Part shown: positions 28,111-36,661 of the stretch, piece after piece
Position numbering within the stretch: the first letter of the stretch is position 1
Layout: every line of letters begins with the position of its first letter
Assembly: GCA_023511295.1 (NCBI GenBank)
Contig: JAIMBT010000001.1
Span: 159,650 to 223,649 of the forward strand
Source of the DNA: Alicyclobacillus sp.
GTDB lineage: Bacteria > Bacillota > Bacilli > Alicyclobacillales > Alicyclobacillaceae
DNA length: 64,000 bases
Reading direction: 5' to 3'
The notes under the pieces: model-generated
The model's database searches: none
Seen by the model: only the letters and a program-made list of their open reading frames with translations
What the model was told of the DNA's origin: nothing
Program-made: the position numbers and the translations under genes

Positions 28111-28389
28111 CGGTCATCTCTCCTCGTGCGGTGGACGAAGCATGAACGATCTTGTTGGGATGATGCAAGCTTTGTGAAATTGTCTCGCACGTAAGTGCCA
28201 GCACATGCGTCTCTGATGTTTAGAGGGGGAGATTGTGGAATCCCTGGAAATGTGGAATCTACATTCTGTCTTGTAGATTCCATGTCGGTGAAATGGATAG
28301 GGGTTCAACAAGACGGTCTTGGCCACACACGGCTGTCATAATAGGCGCACGGTGGACTGATCATCAGAGAAGGCGTCTTCGTGCAATCT
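28111..28389. other. Intergenic stretch, nothing recognised
   Basis: Contains an imperfect inverted repeat around 28236-28283 (GGAAATGTGGAATCTACA / TGTAGATTCCATG-type arms) but no frame with a ribosome binding site. Otherwise I see nothing in it. Confidence 0.4.
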
Positions 28390-28509
28390 GCCAAGGTCGC
28401 CCCCCGTCTCCGCAGCCATCTAATATAAGCAAGTGTCCTATCAACCGGCTGCTGAGTTGCATATCACGAAGGCAAAAATAAGAGACACAAAGGTGTGACA
28501 CTGTGTCAC
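28390..28509 (+). repeat. Dispersed direct repeat, copy A
   Basis: About 120 bp that recur at 44688-44802 in the same orientation. Shared blocks are GCCAAGG, CGTCTCCG, TATAAGCAAGTGTCCTA, TCACGAAGGCA and CAAAGGTGTGACAC. The copy ends in the palindrome GTGACAC-T-GTGTCAC (28495-28509). It encodes nothing obvious. Confidence 0.8.
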
Positions 28510-28938
28510 GAGTTGGCTCGTTCGACGGGTTCAGTCGTTTGGAATTGTTCTCCTGCCTGCTCTGTCGTGTATCGAGTCATCTCAATAAACATCGTAACGC
28601 CGGCGACATCCACTTGTCCTTGTGCCAACACATCCATGGAACGACCGGGAACTCGGGCTCGCTCCATGGCAGAGACACCAACGACCTTTGCCGCAGGTTC
28701 CTCTTTCACCGCCATTTCTCGCATCAGAGTCACACCCAAACCCTGTTGATTTCGCTACTGGTGTGTGCAGGCTTGTATGCACTAAGCGGATGGGCGATGA
28801 TGTATCCGGTGATTCTTGGGACGGCAGGGTGGGTGATGTACCGGATACATGGCAGGACCCATGCATCCGGTAAACATCTCGATGGTACACCAGTAGTGAG
28901 TTCTGGAAAATCTCGTACTTGAGCCCGGAAAAAACAGC
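28510..28938. other. No confident gene; possible gene remnants
   Basis: On the + strand 28740-28922 could encode a hydrophobic stretch (LLISLLVCAGLYALSGWAMM, then a basic tail) without a ribosome binding site. On the - strand 28506-28739 is open for 77 codons, also without one. Both may be fragments of decayed genes beside the repeat. Confidence 0.35.
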
Positions 28939-29559
28939 TCAGACTTCCGCCCGGAACGTCTTTCCCAGTTCTCCCCTAAGGCCAAAATAATGCCGAAAAT
29001 TGTAGATGAGTGGACTCCATGTCGCCGGGTCGATATGCGACTCGTCCACCACGATTCTCTCGTGGGCATGAACAGTCAATGCTTCTACTTCGATAATCCC
29101 AAAGCGTGTACCCTCGCCCGTAGTTCGAATGTCCACAACCTTGGCTTCGATTTGTAGCGGGCATTCAGCAATGCGAGTGGGGAGCACTTGGTGTGACTCT
29201 ATCGCAGTCAAACCGGACTCCGCAAACTTATCCTTGGCATGGCGAAACACGCTCTTCTTGTGATTGGGAACTGGATTCGCCCCAGTGAAGGCAGCCAGCG
29301 CCTCTACATTCTTCCATAGTGATGAATCCGGCATGTTGACAACACACTCACCATGTCGTCGCAGATTAGCGAGCCCGTGGCCGCCTTCACCCAGACCAAG
29401 AACAATTCGGTTTCCGAGTGCCCACGCAGATGACATCGGCGTGATGTTGCTTGTTCCGTTCTCGTTCAGTGTCGTGAGCAACACGACAGGAGTGCCGAAA
29501 TACAAGATTCTCGGGTGAACTATCCTGGTTCGAACTGATTCGTCTAAACGCTGATTCAT
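28939..29559 (-). CDS. Flavin reductase-like FMN-binding split-barrel protein
   Basis: A 206-residue protein of the DIM6/NTAB type. The N-terminal 'GTPVVLLTTLNENGTSNITPMSSAWALGNRIVLGL' and later 'ECVVNMPD', then 'ECPLQIEAKVVDI', form the FMN-binding split barrel. Such proteins reduce flavin with NAD(P)H for partner oxygenases or act alone. ATG 29559 follows GGGAGG at 9 bases; the frame extends to 29829 without support. It is divergent from an ArsR-type regulator gene, which may control it. Confidence 0.85.
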   Translation of the reverse strand: MNQRLDESVRTRIVHPRILYFGTPVVLLTTLNENGTSNITPMSSAWALGNRIVLGLGEGGHGLANLRRHGECVVNMPDSSLWKNVEALAAFTGANPVPNHKKSVFRHAKDKFAESGLTAIESHQVLPTRIAECPLQIEAKVVDIRTTGEGTRFGIIEVEALTVHAHERIVVDESHIDPATWSPLIYNFRHYFGLRGELGKTFRAEV

Positions 29560-29671
29560 TGAGTTTGGCCTCCCATACATCTTTCTACTTCTCAGCCATT
29601 GTAAGACGCAAAATATTCGACCATCATCGAAGTGTGGATGTGTGTTCGGGAAATGGATTGGAGGTGGTGAC

Positions 29672-30400
29672 GTGGCGACACCGAATATTGTCGAGGTAGC
29701 TTCTCTGATCGGTGATGAATCAAGAGCAGCCATGCTGATGAATCTTCTTGGGGGTAGGGCACTACCCGCCAGTGAGCTGGCTCGTGCAGCTCGTGTGACA
29801 CCGCAGACGGCAAGTTCACATCTAGCCAAGATGGTGGAAGGCGGACTACTGGTACATGAAGCGTATGGTCGCCATCGGTACTACCGCCTGGCGAGCGAAG
29901 AGGTCGGGCAGGCGTTGGAGGCCCTGAATGCCATTGCACTGCCAAAGCCGGTCCGTTCCCTTCGAGAGTCGGACCAGTCAAAGGCACTTCATTTTGCTCG
30001 TACGTGCTATGACCATTTAGCCGGCGAAGTGGGGGTTGCATTAACGGACAGGATGTTGGAACTCGGCCTCATACGTGCAGAGGGGCGGGATTACGTTGTC
30101 ACTACCGATGGGGCGAAGTGGTTCCCGGACTTCGGTATTGACCTTGACGGGATTCGACGTGGACGGCGCCATTTTGCTCGGGAGTGTTTGGATTGGAGTG
30201 AAAGACGCCATCATCTGGCAGGGGCACTTGGTGCGGCTCTAACGAACCGATTGTTTGACCTTGGGTGGATTGAGCGTGTGCCAGGCGGTCGTGCCGTACG
30301 TGTCACCAGAACGGGGTTCGCTCGATTGGAGAGCGACCTCGGGGCTACGTTCGAAGAGAGCCGGAAGGGAGCAAAGATCAGTGAAAGTCCTTCGGTTTGA
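29672..30400 (+). CDS. ArsR-family winged-HTH transcriptional regulator
   Basis: A 242-residue regulator. Residues 1-85 form the winged helix ('VEVASLIGDESRAAMLMNLLGGRALPASELA', 'VTPQTASSHLAKMVEGGLLVHEAYGRHRYYRL'). The long C-terminal part contains two similar segments ('CYDHLAGEVGVALTDRMLELGLI' and 'RRHHLAGALGAALTNRLFDLGWI'), typical of the longer ArsR subgroup. No metal-binding Cys cluster is seen. The start is GTG 29672 behind GGAGGTGGTGAC. It overlaps the cupin gene by 20 bases and is divergent from the flavin reductase gene. Confidence 0.85.
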   Translation: MATPNIVEVASLIGDESRAAMLMNLLGGRALPASELARAARVTPQTASSHLAKMVEGGLLVHEAYGRHRYYRLASEEVGQALEALNAIALPKPVRSLRESDQSKALHFARTCYDHLAGEVGVALTDRMLELGLIRAEGRDYVVTTDGAKWFPDFGIDLDGIRRGRRHFARECLDWSERRHHLAGALGAALTNRLFDLGWIERVPGGRAVRVTRTGFARLESDLGATFEESRKGAKISESPSV

Positions 30401-30749
30401 TTCGGGCGCACGAAAGCCAGTGACAGCTTTCGGAAACCACAATGTAGTCCCATCCAGCATTCTAAGAACTACGGCCGCCCTGCGGATTGGTTGCTTTCAT
30501 GTCCATTCAGGCGGCGTGATCGCTGTGTACCAAGGCGTCGGACCACAGTTAGTTCAAGGCGAAGGATGGGTCAGAGGCAAAGACCAGCCTCGAATCCCTG
30601 TTCATGCAGGGCAAAATGTATATTGGGAACACGGCGAGTGGCACGAAACGGGCTCGGAGAGTGGAATGACGGCTATCGTGGTGGAAGGGTCGGCAGTGGA
30701 ACCCGAGAGGTTCATGCCGAAACTCGTCCTAGATGACATCGGTTTTTAA
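30381..30749 (+). CDS. Cupin-domain protein
   Basis: A 122-residue single beta-barrel protein. Motifs 'IGCFHVHSGGVIAVYQGVG' and 'VHAGQNVYWEHGEWHETGSESGMTAIVVEG' are the two conserved cupin segments, with His and Glu that could bind metal. It starts at GTG 30381 inside the end of the ArsR gene, with GGAAGGGAGC upstream, so it is in the same operon. Probably an enzyme or sensor for a small molecule; substrate unknown. Confidence 0.8.
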   Translation: MKVLRFDSGARKPVTAFGNHNVVPSSILRTTAALRIGCFHVHSGGVIAVYQGVGPQLVQGEGWVRGKDQPRIPVHAGQNVYWEHGEWHETGSESGMTAIVVEGSAVEPERFMPKLVLDDIGF

Positions 30750-30750
30750 A

Positions 30751-31215
30751 CTACGACACCGCCTTCGCCATCGTCCAGACGACCAACTGAATATCCGGGC
30801 TCTTCACAATGATCTGCTCGTCGACCTTCCGATACCCAACAGATTCGTACAAACGTACATTCCGGGGCACTGAAACTCGAACTGCGCAGCGGATTTCGTT
30901 GACGTTGTGCTTTCGTGCAAAATCCTCCAACCATAACAGCGCCATCTTGGCATGGCCATGTCCTTGATAGGCTGGGCGGACGCCCAGTCGCCTATGCATC
31001 AATCGAAAGCGGATTGCGGCGACAGCCTTCTCTTCGTGGATTCCGACTGCCGCCATTTGATGGCCGTCCGTCAGCGTGGTACGAATCTGTTCCACCGTCT
31101 CATCGAGCGCACTAGATGAGCCGGGGACATTCTTGTACTCTGCCCATGCGTCTTGTGTTATGTAACGAATGAGCTCGGCATCATCAGGAGTCGAGATTCG
31201 GAAGTCGGCCGTCAT
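30751..31215 (-). CDS. GNAT-family N-acetyltransferase
   Basis: A 154-residue acetyl-CoA-dependent transferase. It has 'RRLGVRPAYQGHGHAKMALLWLEDFA' (acetyl-CoA pyrophosphate loop, with His in place of a usual Gly/Arg) and 'VSVPRNVRLYESVGYRKV' near the end. GGTGGGGAGG is well placed before ATG 31215. It converges on the cupin gene with a 1-bp gap. Substrate unknown. Confidence 0.85.
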   Translation of the reverse strand: MTADFRISTPDDAELIRYITQDAWAEYKNVPGSSSALDETVEQIRTTLTDGHQMAAVGIHEEKAVAAIRFRLMHRRLGVRPAYQGHGHAKMALLWLEDFARKHNVNEIRCAVRVSVPRNVRLYESVGYRKVDEQIIVKSPDIQLVVWTMAKAVS

Positions 31216-31338
31216 GAACCCTGCCTCCCCACCACGGTTATTCTGATAGACTCAGGCCATTTGGCTCGTCGCCTTGAATCCAAAACGTGTAGTCCGAACA
31301 TGTCCCCGTTGTCACGGTTGGCCAGCGGGGTGACAGAC

Positions 31339-31962
31339 TCAACCGCTAGTCGGCGAGACAGCAACGATGCGATGATTCGTGTAATCGCAGTACCAAAGGC
31401 GTTGGCCGTCAAAGCACAATCCTGTGGGATGTCCCGATAATTCGTAACGACCCACTTCGTTTTCGTCGTTAAGGTCGAAAGCCACCAATACCTGCTCCGG
31501 GTAATCTGTGTACCACATGACATTTCCGACCAGCGCCATTCCGTGAACCGAACCATGTGTATTCAACTTTCTTATCACTTCGTTGGTCTCTCTGTTCCGT
31601 TCTTCAATTTCACCGGTTGCCTTTGACCCGATCCAGTATGCGTGATTCCCAACGTATAGCGCACAAACGGACTCGGTGTCCCCGGAAAAGGGGATTTCTT
31701 GAATCATGGCTCCGTCTGTCGGGTTCAGGACTCGGATGCGTTTCGGTTTGTCGGCGATTTGCCAGAGATACTGACTGTCGAATCCAAGGCAGGTCCGCAC
31801 ATTGTCGCATTTAATAGAACGGACCACAACGCCCGTATCGGCATCCAACTGATATATGCGATTCGTCGTGCCGTCAGAGTGCCACAAGTGGTTCCCGTCC
31901 CAGGCAAGGCCACACAAATGCTGGCCGGGGGAGGGGAAATTACGATCGATCTTCAGATGCAT
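31339..31962 (-). CDS. Beta-propeller-like protein
   Basis: A 207-residue protein made of repeated blade-like units with W/Y-D/N-Y/H patterns ('LCGLAWDGNHLWHSDGTTNRIYQLDADTGVVV', 'VCALYVGNHAYWIG', 'HGMALVGNVMWYTDYPEQVLVAFDL', 'PTGLCFDGQRLWYCDYTNHRIVAV'). That resembles YncE, virginiamycin B lyase or glutamine cyclotransferase-like propellers. It is short for a full propeller and has no signal peptide. ATG 31962 is chosen as start; GAGGTGG is some 14 bases upstream, so translation may be weak. It lies behind three VOC genes on the same strand. Confidence 0.65.
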   Translation of the reverse strand: MHLKIDRNFPSPGQHLCGLAWDGNHLWHSDGTTNRIYQLDADTGVVVRSIKCDNVRTCLGFDSQYLWQIADKPKRIRVLNPTDGAMIQEIPFSGDTESVCALYVGNHAYWIGSKATGEIEERNRETNEVIRKLNTHGSVHGMALVGNVMWYTDYPEQVLVAFDLNDENEVGRYELSGHPTGLCFDGQRLWYCDYTNHRIVAVSPTSG

Positions 31963-31982
31963 GCTCCAAAACCACCTCACGT

Positions 31983-32390
31983 TCAGTCGAAGTATCCATC
32001 CCCGGTGAAAACCGTTGAGCGGTCTACAAAGGCGATAGGGTTTCCAAAAGGATCCTTCGCATAGAAGCACCTTTCACCCCACGGATAACTTCGAATACCA
32101 TCAGTTACTTTTGCGCCGCCAGATTTCACACGTTCAAGCGTTGATTCAAGGTCGTCCACTGCGAAGTAAAGGTATTGATTAAAATGGGGATGCCAACCTT
32201 CACCTACGTCATCACCGTCAGCGACGGGATCGTAGCAAGCGAGAATGGTTCCATTGCAATTGAAGTAATGACGGCCACGGGAAACACGTTCTCCTTGAAT
32301 GCCAAAGACGGCGGCGTAGAATTCGGCAGCTTGTTCGATATCGGAGACTGGTAGAATAACTCGATACAATTGAGGCAGATGTTTCTGCAT
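31983..32390 (-). CDS. VOC-superfamily protein (glyoxalase/dioxygenase fold)
   Basis: A 135-residue protein with two beta-alpha-beta-beta-beta modules ('YRVILPVSDIEQAAEFYAAVFGIQ' and 'HFNQYLYFAVDDLESTLERVKSGGAKV', ending 'CFYAKDPFGNPIAFVD'). The fold includes glyoxalases, fosfomycin-modifying enzymes and bleomycin-binding proteins; substrate unknown. ATG 32390 has GAGAGGACG upstream. An ATG at 32408 overlaps the stop of the next VOC gene (ATGA) and is the alternative, coupled start. Confidence 0.85.
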   Translation of the reverse strand: MQKHLPQLYRVILPVSDIEQAAEFYAAVFGIQGERVSRGRHYFNCNGTILACYDPVADGDDVGEGWHPHFNQYLYFAVDDLESTLERVKSGGAKVTDGIRSYPWGERCFYAKDPFGNPIAFVDRSTVFTGDGYFD

Positions 32391-32404
32391 TTGCGAACGT
32401 CCTC

Positions 32405-32767
32405 TCATTCGTTAAACTGTACGAGTTCCAATACATTCCCAAACGGATCGTTGAATGCAATCCAATCCCCGAACGGTGAGAATTGGGGCTCGTCGTGAAG
32501 AATTTCTACGCCCATGGTGCGGAATCGTTCGATGTCTCTTCTGATGTCGTCGGTTGCAAGAGCAAGCGTGATCATGGAATCGGTCCAGAATTGGTTCCTC
32601 GCAGATCGCTCCGCTTTATGCAAGAGAAGAGTGATGCCATCATGTCGCAATTCCATGGCGAGCGGCGGCAAATCTTGGGCGATCTCGAATCCGAGAACAT
32701 CACAGTACCATTTCCTTGCACGTTCCAAATCGCTGACGTAAATATTGATCAGCCGGATCTGTGGCAT
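32405..32767 (-). CDS. VOC-superfamily protein
   Basis: A 120-residue protein starting MPQIRLINIYVSDLERARKWYCDVLGFEI and ending 'WIAFNDPFGNVLELVQF', a clean single-chain VOC domain. CGGAGGGG precedes ATG 32767. It is upstream of and overlapping with the next VOC gene, so the pair is co-translated. Either metal-dependent catalysis or ligand sequestration (as in bleomycin-resistance proteins) is possible. Confidence 0.88.
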   Translation of the reverse strand: MPQIRLINIYVSDLERARKWYCDVLGFEIAQDLPPLAMELRHDGITLLLHKAERSARNQFWTDSMITLALATDDIRRDIERFRTMGVEILHDEPQFSPFGDWIAFNDPFGNVLELVQFNE

Positions 32768-32803
32768 GCGGGACCCCTCCGTCGAATGATGACTTCCAAA
32801 CCG

Positions 32804-33154
32804 CTATTTAATTTCTTCGAAGAATCCAAGTCGATTGCCCCATAGATCCTCGAACGTACACCATTTCACTGGAACTTCCAGGCGTGAAAAAATCTCTCCA
32901 ACCTGAATGCCAAGTTCAGTGGCGACTCGTAAGCGCTCCTTTTCGATATCGGTTACTCCAAACCTGAGCGGTCCACTGCCATGGGCGGGTTCACCTTCCG
33001 CAACCTGAATCCAACATTTCGGCAGGAACTCCCATTCTGCAAACCCCTCGTGTGGAATGAAGTCGGGATCACGTTGGGAAAGAGCTTGATAGAAGTGCTT
33101 ACCCGCTTCAAAATCAGTGACTCGTACCTGGATGGTCATTTCCGTGATCTTCAT
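32804..33154 (-). CDS. VOC-superfamily protein
   Basis: A 116-residue protein (MKITEMTIQVRVTDFEAGKHFYQAL, with 'VKWCTFEDLWGNRLGFFEE' at the end). This is a third VOC domain, first in the unit of three VOC genes and the propeller gene. GAGGAGGAAGTGCAG precedes ATG 33154; the open frame to 33865 is a shadow of the facing acetyltransferase remnant. Substrate unknown. Confidence 0.85.
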   Translation of the reverse strand: MKITEMTIQVRVTDFEAGKHFYQALSQRDPDFIPHEGFAEWEFLPKCWIQVAEGEPAHGSGPLRFGVTDIEKERLRVATELGIQVGEIFSRLEVPVKWCTFEDLWGNRLGFFEEIK

Positions 33155-33346
33155 CTGCACTTCCTCCTCTGATGCAGACGGTTCTATTTGAACTATCGCA
33201 CATCTAACCGATGAGGTAAACTTTGCTATATCAAGATGTACCGTGAATCCATGAGGGTGCTCCGCATCCAGACGAATTACGACTGGGAAGCGGGCAGCGC
33301 TGGCAACCAAAGCGAATTCATCAAAGCAAATGGGGCGTACGGGCAC

Positions 33347-33873
33347 ATGCAGACGCAATGGATTATCCGAAGGTCCAGCGACGAGGACTACGCTGGCATA
33401 GCTCGGGTACATGTCGACAGTTGGCGAACAACGTACAAAGGTATCGTACCGGACGATCATCTTGATGGACTGGCTTACGAAACCAGTGAGGCAAGGTGGC
33501 GTCGAATCTCGAAGCAAAAGGAAACGGCAATATCGTCGGGTTTGCAAACGGCGGAAAAGAACGGTCAGGAGACACCGACTACGACGGAGAGCTATATGCG
33601 ATTTACTTGCTCGCATCTCATCAACGTCAGGGGATTGGCAGGGCGCTGTTCCATCGTATCGTTCAGCATTTGGTTGAAACGGGTTTTCATTCGATGCGGA
33701 TATGGGTTCTGGCTGACAATCCAGCTTGTCACTTTTACGAGTTAATGGGCGGTGTTCCCATGAGAAAACAGGATGTGGAAATTGGCGGGAAGCCCCTAAA
33801 AGAGATTGGGTACGGGTGGGCGCATTTGCGAGCAACATTGGACGGTTTGTTGAAGAATGCGCCATCGGGGTGA
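33347..33873 (+). pseudogene. Frameshifted GNAT acetyltransferase
   Basis: Two frames together make one GNAT protein. The first reads 'IIRRSSDEDYAGIARVHVDSWRTTYKGIVPDDHLDGLAYET' up to about 33515. The second reads 'NIVGFANGGKERSGDTDYDGELYAIYLLASHQRQGIG' through 'YELMGGVPMRKQDVEIGGKPLKEIGYGW'. The junction lacks around ten residues usual in this subfamily, so a small deletion has shifted the frame. The start at 33347 is uncertain. The gene is probably inactive. Confidence 0.75.
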
Positions 33874-33941
33874 CGAGATATGCCCAACCGATGGCGTGCT
33901 GGAGGGCGGTTTAGGACGTGGGTATTTGAGGTAATAAAGTC

Positions 33942-34500
33942 ATGAAGCGAAGCATCTGGCGTCGAATGGACGGAACGTCAATCGAATTCTGCACGTTCAG
34001 CTTTGAACATTGCACCAAAATTTCTGGACAAGTGATTGGGAACCTTGGTGGCATGCTCGGCAAGGTTGACTACGAAGTCGAGTGTGCATCTGATGGGACA
34101 ACCAAGTCGGTGTCTGTCCAGATGAACAGCCTGCATGATGATTTCTTGGCTTGATATGACGAGAGAAACGAGTGGGCTTTGGACGGTCAACGGACAAGAA
34201 CGACAGGATCTTTCGGCGTGCATGGATGTGGATATCGGGGTCACACCCGCATCGAATTCACTTCCGATTCGGCGGCTGCAGTTGCACATTGGTGAATCCA
34301 GTGAACTCGTAGCCGCTTGGCTTCGGTTCCCTGAGTTTCAGGTGGCTCCAATGAGACAGCGGTACACTCGAATTGGCGAAAACAGCTATATTTATGCATC
34401 CGTCGAAAGTGGATACAAGGCCGAACTTCTGGTCGATTACGATGGGATTGTGCAGACTTACGATGGAGAATGGTCTTCACAAAACGAGACGAAGTTATGA
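33942..34500 (+). pseudogene. Frameshifted copy of the glycolipid-binding family gene
   Basis: Frame one (33942-34154) begins MKRSIWRRMDGTSIEFCTF. Frame two continues 'TRETSGLWTVNGQERQDLSACMDVDIGVTP' to the stop at 34500. Both align along their length with the intact 183-residue protein at 38395. Compared with it there is one extra base near 34150, giving an early TGA. A recent duplication followed by decay is the simplest reading. Confidence 0.85.
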
Positions 34501-34716
34501 TTGGCGGTTTTCTGGCTCCTCACGTATGGCTAGTGACGGTATCGGTTCCATGTGCAGGAATCTGCCATCCTGGCATATCCACGTCCTTGATATGCATGGA
34601 ATACACCCAACCGAAGAGCAGAATTGGTTTGGTCATCGCAAGTAACTACGAGGGAGACCTGATGCGCAGCATCGTTTCGATGGCATCTTCCGTCTGCCGA
34701 TTGGATTTGAAAAATG

Positions 34717-34746
34717 TTGCGCATTACCAATTTCTGCGGTTATAAT
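34717..34746 (+). promoter_or_regulatory. Promoter of the MFS-PadR operon
   Basis: TTGCGC (34717-34722), an 18-bp spacer and a perfect TATAAT (34741-34746) lie upstream of the MFS gene. Confidence 0.65.
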
Positions 34747-34779
34747 ATATCGAATCGATGTACATCGAATCGATATATA
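34747..34779. promoter_or_regulatory. Palindromic operator, probably for the PadR repressor
   Basis: The 11-mer ATCGAATCGAT occurs twice (34749-34759 and 34764-34774) around GTAC, and the whole 33-bp stretch is nearly its own reverse complement. It begins right after the -10 box, where a bound repressor would block transcription. The MFS-padR operon encodes a PadR regulator, the natural candidate. Confidence 0.7.
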
Positions 34780-34795
34780 TAGGGGGTGTTCGAGG

Positions 34796-36079
34796 ATGAA
34801 TTTGATGAGCGTTACCAAGTGGGGATGTCTGTATCCAAGCCAAATCAAAACCCTGTCCGTTATCGCTGCAATCTCTCTGGCTGGTTTCTCATTTGTTTGG
34901 CCTTTGACATCTCTGTATGTAACCCATGTCATGGGTAAGTCTTTGGACACAGCGGGGTACGTGCTTTCCCTGGAAGCACTTGCTGGAATATGTGGTAGTT
35001 TCATCGGAGGAGTGGTACAGGACCGAATTGGCGGCAGGCTAACAATATTTATCTTCTGTGCTGTGATTTGTATGAGTACAGTTACTCTGGCCTTGTCATC
35101 AGTGTGGCTGTATTACCTGGTTGCATTTGGAACAATGAACTTCTCCGTCGGAGTCTTGTCCACGGTTATCAATGCTATGGCGGGAATTCTTTGGCCTGAA
35201 GGCGGGAGAAGAGCATTCAATGCGATTTACGTATCACGGAATATCGGGGTCGCCTTTGGAACAGCGTTGGGAGGAGCCGCTGCAGCATCTTCGTTTAGCC
35301 TAGCTTTCATGCTGGCGTCGGGGTGTTTTGCATCCATAAGTGTGCTCGTGATAATTGCGTTCCGGGAACCACGGCGGGTTAGAGACATAACCAACCAGAA
35401 GGTCACTCAACGACAATCTTTAGGAACCGGAGGGCGCACTTTTACAAAGATGCGCATTATAGCACTTCTGCTTTTGGGCATAGGGGTAATACTCAACCTC
35501 ACAAGCTACATTCAATGGCAAACAACGGTTCCGGTTTTCATGGGGGAACTTGGGATTTCAATGAAGTTCTACAGCTTGCTATGGACACTCAACGGCATCT
35601 GCATCATTGTGTTGCAGCCATTGACGGGGTTATTCGAAAGGATTGTTCAAACGGAACGTGTTCGCATGTACCTTGGACAGTTTTCTTTCATTCTATCGTT
35701 TGCCGTGTTACTGGTTTCCCATCGGTATGTTGGCTTCATTATCGCCATGCTCCTTGCCACCTTGGCCGAGATGATCGTTTGGCCAACAGTACCGTTTATG
35801 GTCGCAGAAATGGCGCCAACGGGGAGGGAAGGATTATACCAAGGTATAGTGAATGTTTTCAATTATGGAGGCAGGTTATTTGGCCCGATAATTGGAACGG
35901 TGGTATACCAATTCACTGGGAAACCGGTGTTCCTAATCGTCATGGTTGCGTTTTATGCGGGAGCGATGTTAGCATTTTTCTTCACCTTCTACTGTATGAA
36001 GCCTTCAAATGGCAGTGGTAAGATACCAACTGATGTGGTGATTGAAACTACACCATTGAACAGTTCGGGGCGGTCTTAG
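34796..36079 (+). CDS. MFS transporter (efflux type)
   Basis: A 427-residue protein with about 12 membrane segments. The loop between helices 2 and 3 ('GGVVQDRIGGRLTIF') carries the MFS D-R-x-G-G-R signature. The N-terminal half is like Bacilli multidrug exporters of the MdtG/YttB type. AGGGGGTG lies upstream of ATG 34796, behind a TATAAT promoter and palindromic operator. The padR gene follows 1 bp later, as in drug-inducible pump-regulator pairs. Substrate unknown. Confidence 0.85.
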   Translation: MNLMSVTKWGCLYPSQIKTLSVIAAISLAGFSFVWPLTSLYVTHVMGKSLDTAGYVLSLEALAGICGSFIGGVVQDRIGGRLTIFIFCAVICMSTVTLALSSVWLYYLVAFGTMNFSVGVLSTVINAMAGILWPEGGRRAFNAIYVSRNIGVAFGTALGGAAAASSFSLAFMLASGCFASISVLVIIAFREPRRVRDITNQKVTQRQSLGTGGRTFTKMRIIALLLLGIGVILNLTSYIQWQTTVPVFMGELGISMKFYSLLWTLNGICIIVLQPLTGLFERIVQTERVRMYLGQFSFILSFAVLLVSHRYVGFIIAMLLATLAEMIVWPTVPFMVAEMAPTGREGLYQGIVNVFNYGGRLFGPIIGTVVYQFTGKPVFLIVMVAFYAGAMLAFFFTFYCMKPSNGSGKIPTDVVIETTPLNSSGRS

Positions 36080-36080
36080 A

Positions 36081-36602
36081 ATGTTAGAAGTCGCAATTTT
36101 GGGGTTTCTCAAAGAAGAGCCCATGCATGGTTATGAGTTGAAGCAGCGGCTTGCAAGTTTGACAGGACACTTTCGACCAGTTAGCGACGGTGCATTGTAC
36201 CCTGCGATTGCCAGGCTAGAAGCACAGAAGTTTGTAGTTAAGCATGAGGAGTCTGGGGAGAACGGTATTATTAAGCGGGTCCTGACGCTGACCCCAGAGG
36301 GTGAGAGTCGATTGCTGAACTTGCTTCGGGAACCGACGGACTTGGATATATCGGACAGGAACAAGTTCTTCACGATCCTGGCTTTCTTACGATACCTAAG
36401 CCCTGTAGAACAGTGTACCGTGCTACAAAGGCGATTGGACTTTCTCGAGAAGGGAAAAAGTTTTTTCAGCGAAAAGGGAAGGCCCGTTCATTTTGCACAG
36501 GAGACCGACCCATTCAGAAAGGGAATGCTTCTGATAGCAAAGGAAACCAGCCGGGTTGAGAAGCAATGGCTTCGTGAGACTATATCGAAATTGAAACCTT
36601 GA
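36081..36602 (+). CDS. PadR-family transcriptional regulator
   Basis: A 173-residue repressor. Residues 1-75 form the PadR winged helix ('MLEVAILGFLKEEPMHGYELKQRLASL', 'VSDGALYPAIARLEAQKFV'). The C-terminal part has the helical dimerisation segment and a 'FFTILAFLRYLSPVEQ' region. It sits 1 bp behind the MFS gene and very likely represses the operon through the palindrome at 34747-34779, releasing on binding the pump's substrate. The start is close to the MFS stop, implying coupling. Confidence 0.9.
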   Translation: MLEVAILGFLKEEPMHGYELKQRLASLTGHFRPVSDGALYPAIARLEAQKFVVKHEESGENGIIKRVLTLTPEGESRLLNLLREPTDLDISDRNKFFTILAFLRYLSPVEQCTVLQRRLDFLEKGKSFFSEKGRPVHFAQETDPFRKGMLLIAKETSRVEKQWLRETISKLKP

Positions 36603-36661
36603 TGAATATGTGTGTAAGTCGGGTCGATTCGTATCAATGTACTTTGAAGGATGTGAGATCA

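Noticed and set aside
28503..28922. 139-codon + strand frame starting in the repeat palindrome
   Set aside because: Only the last 60 codons look membrane-like; no ribosome binding site; reported only as a possible remnant.
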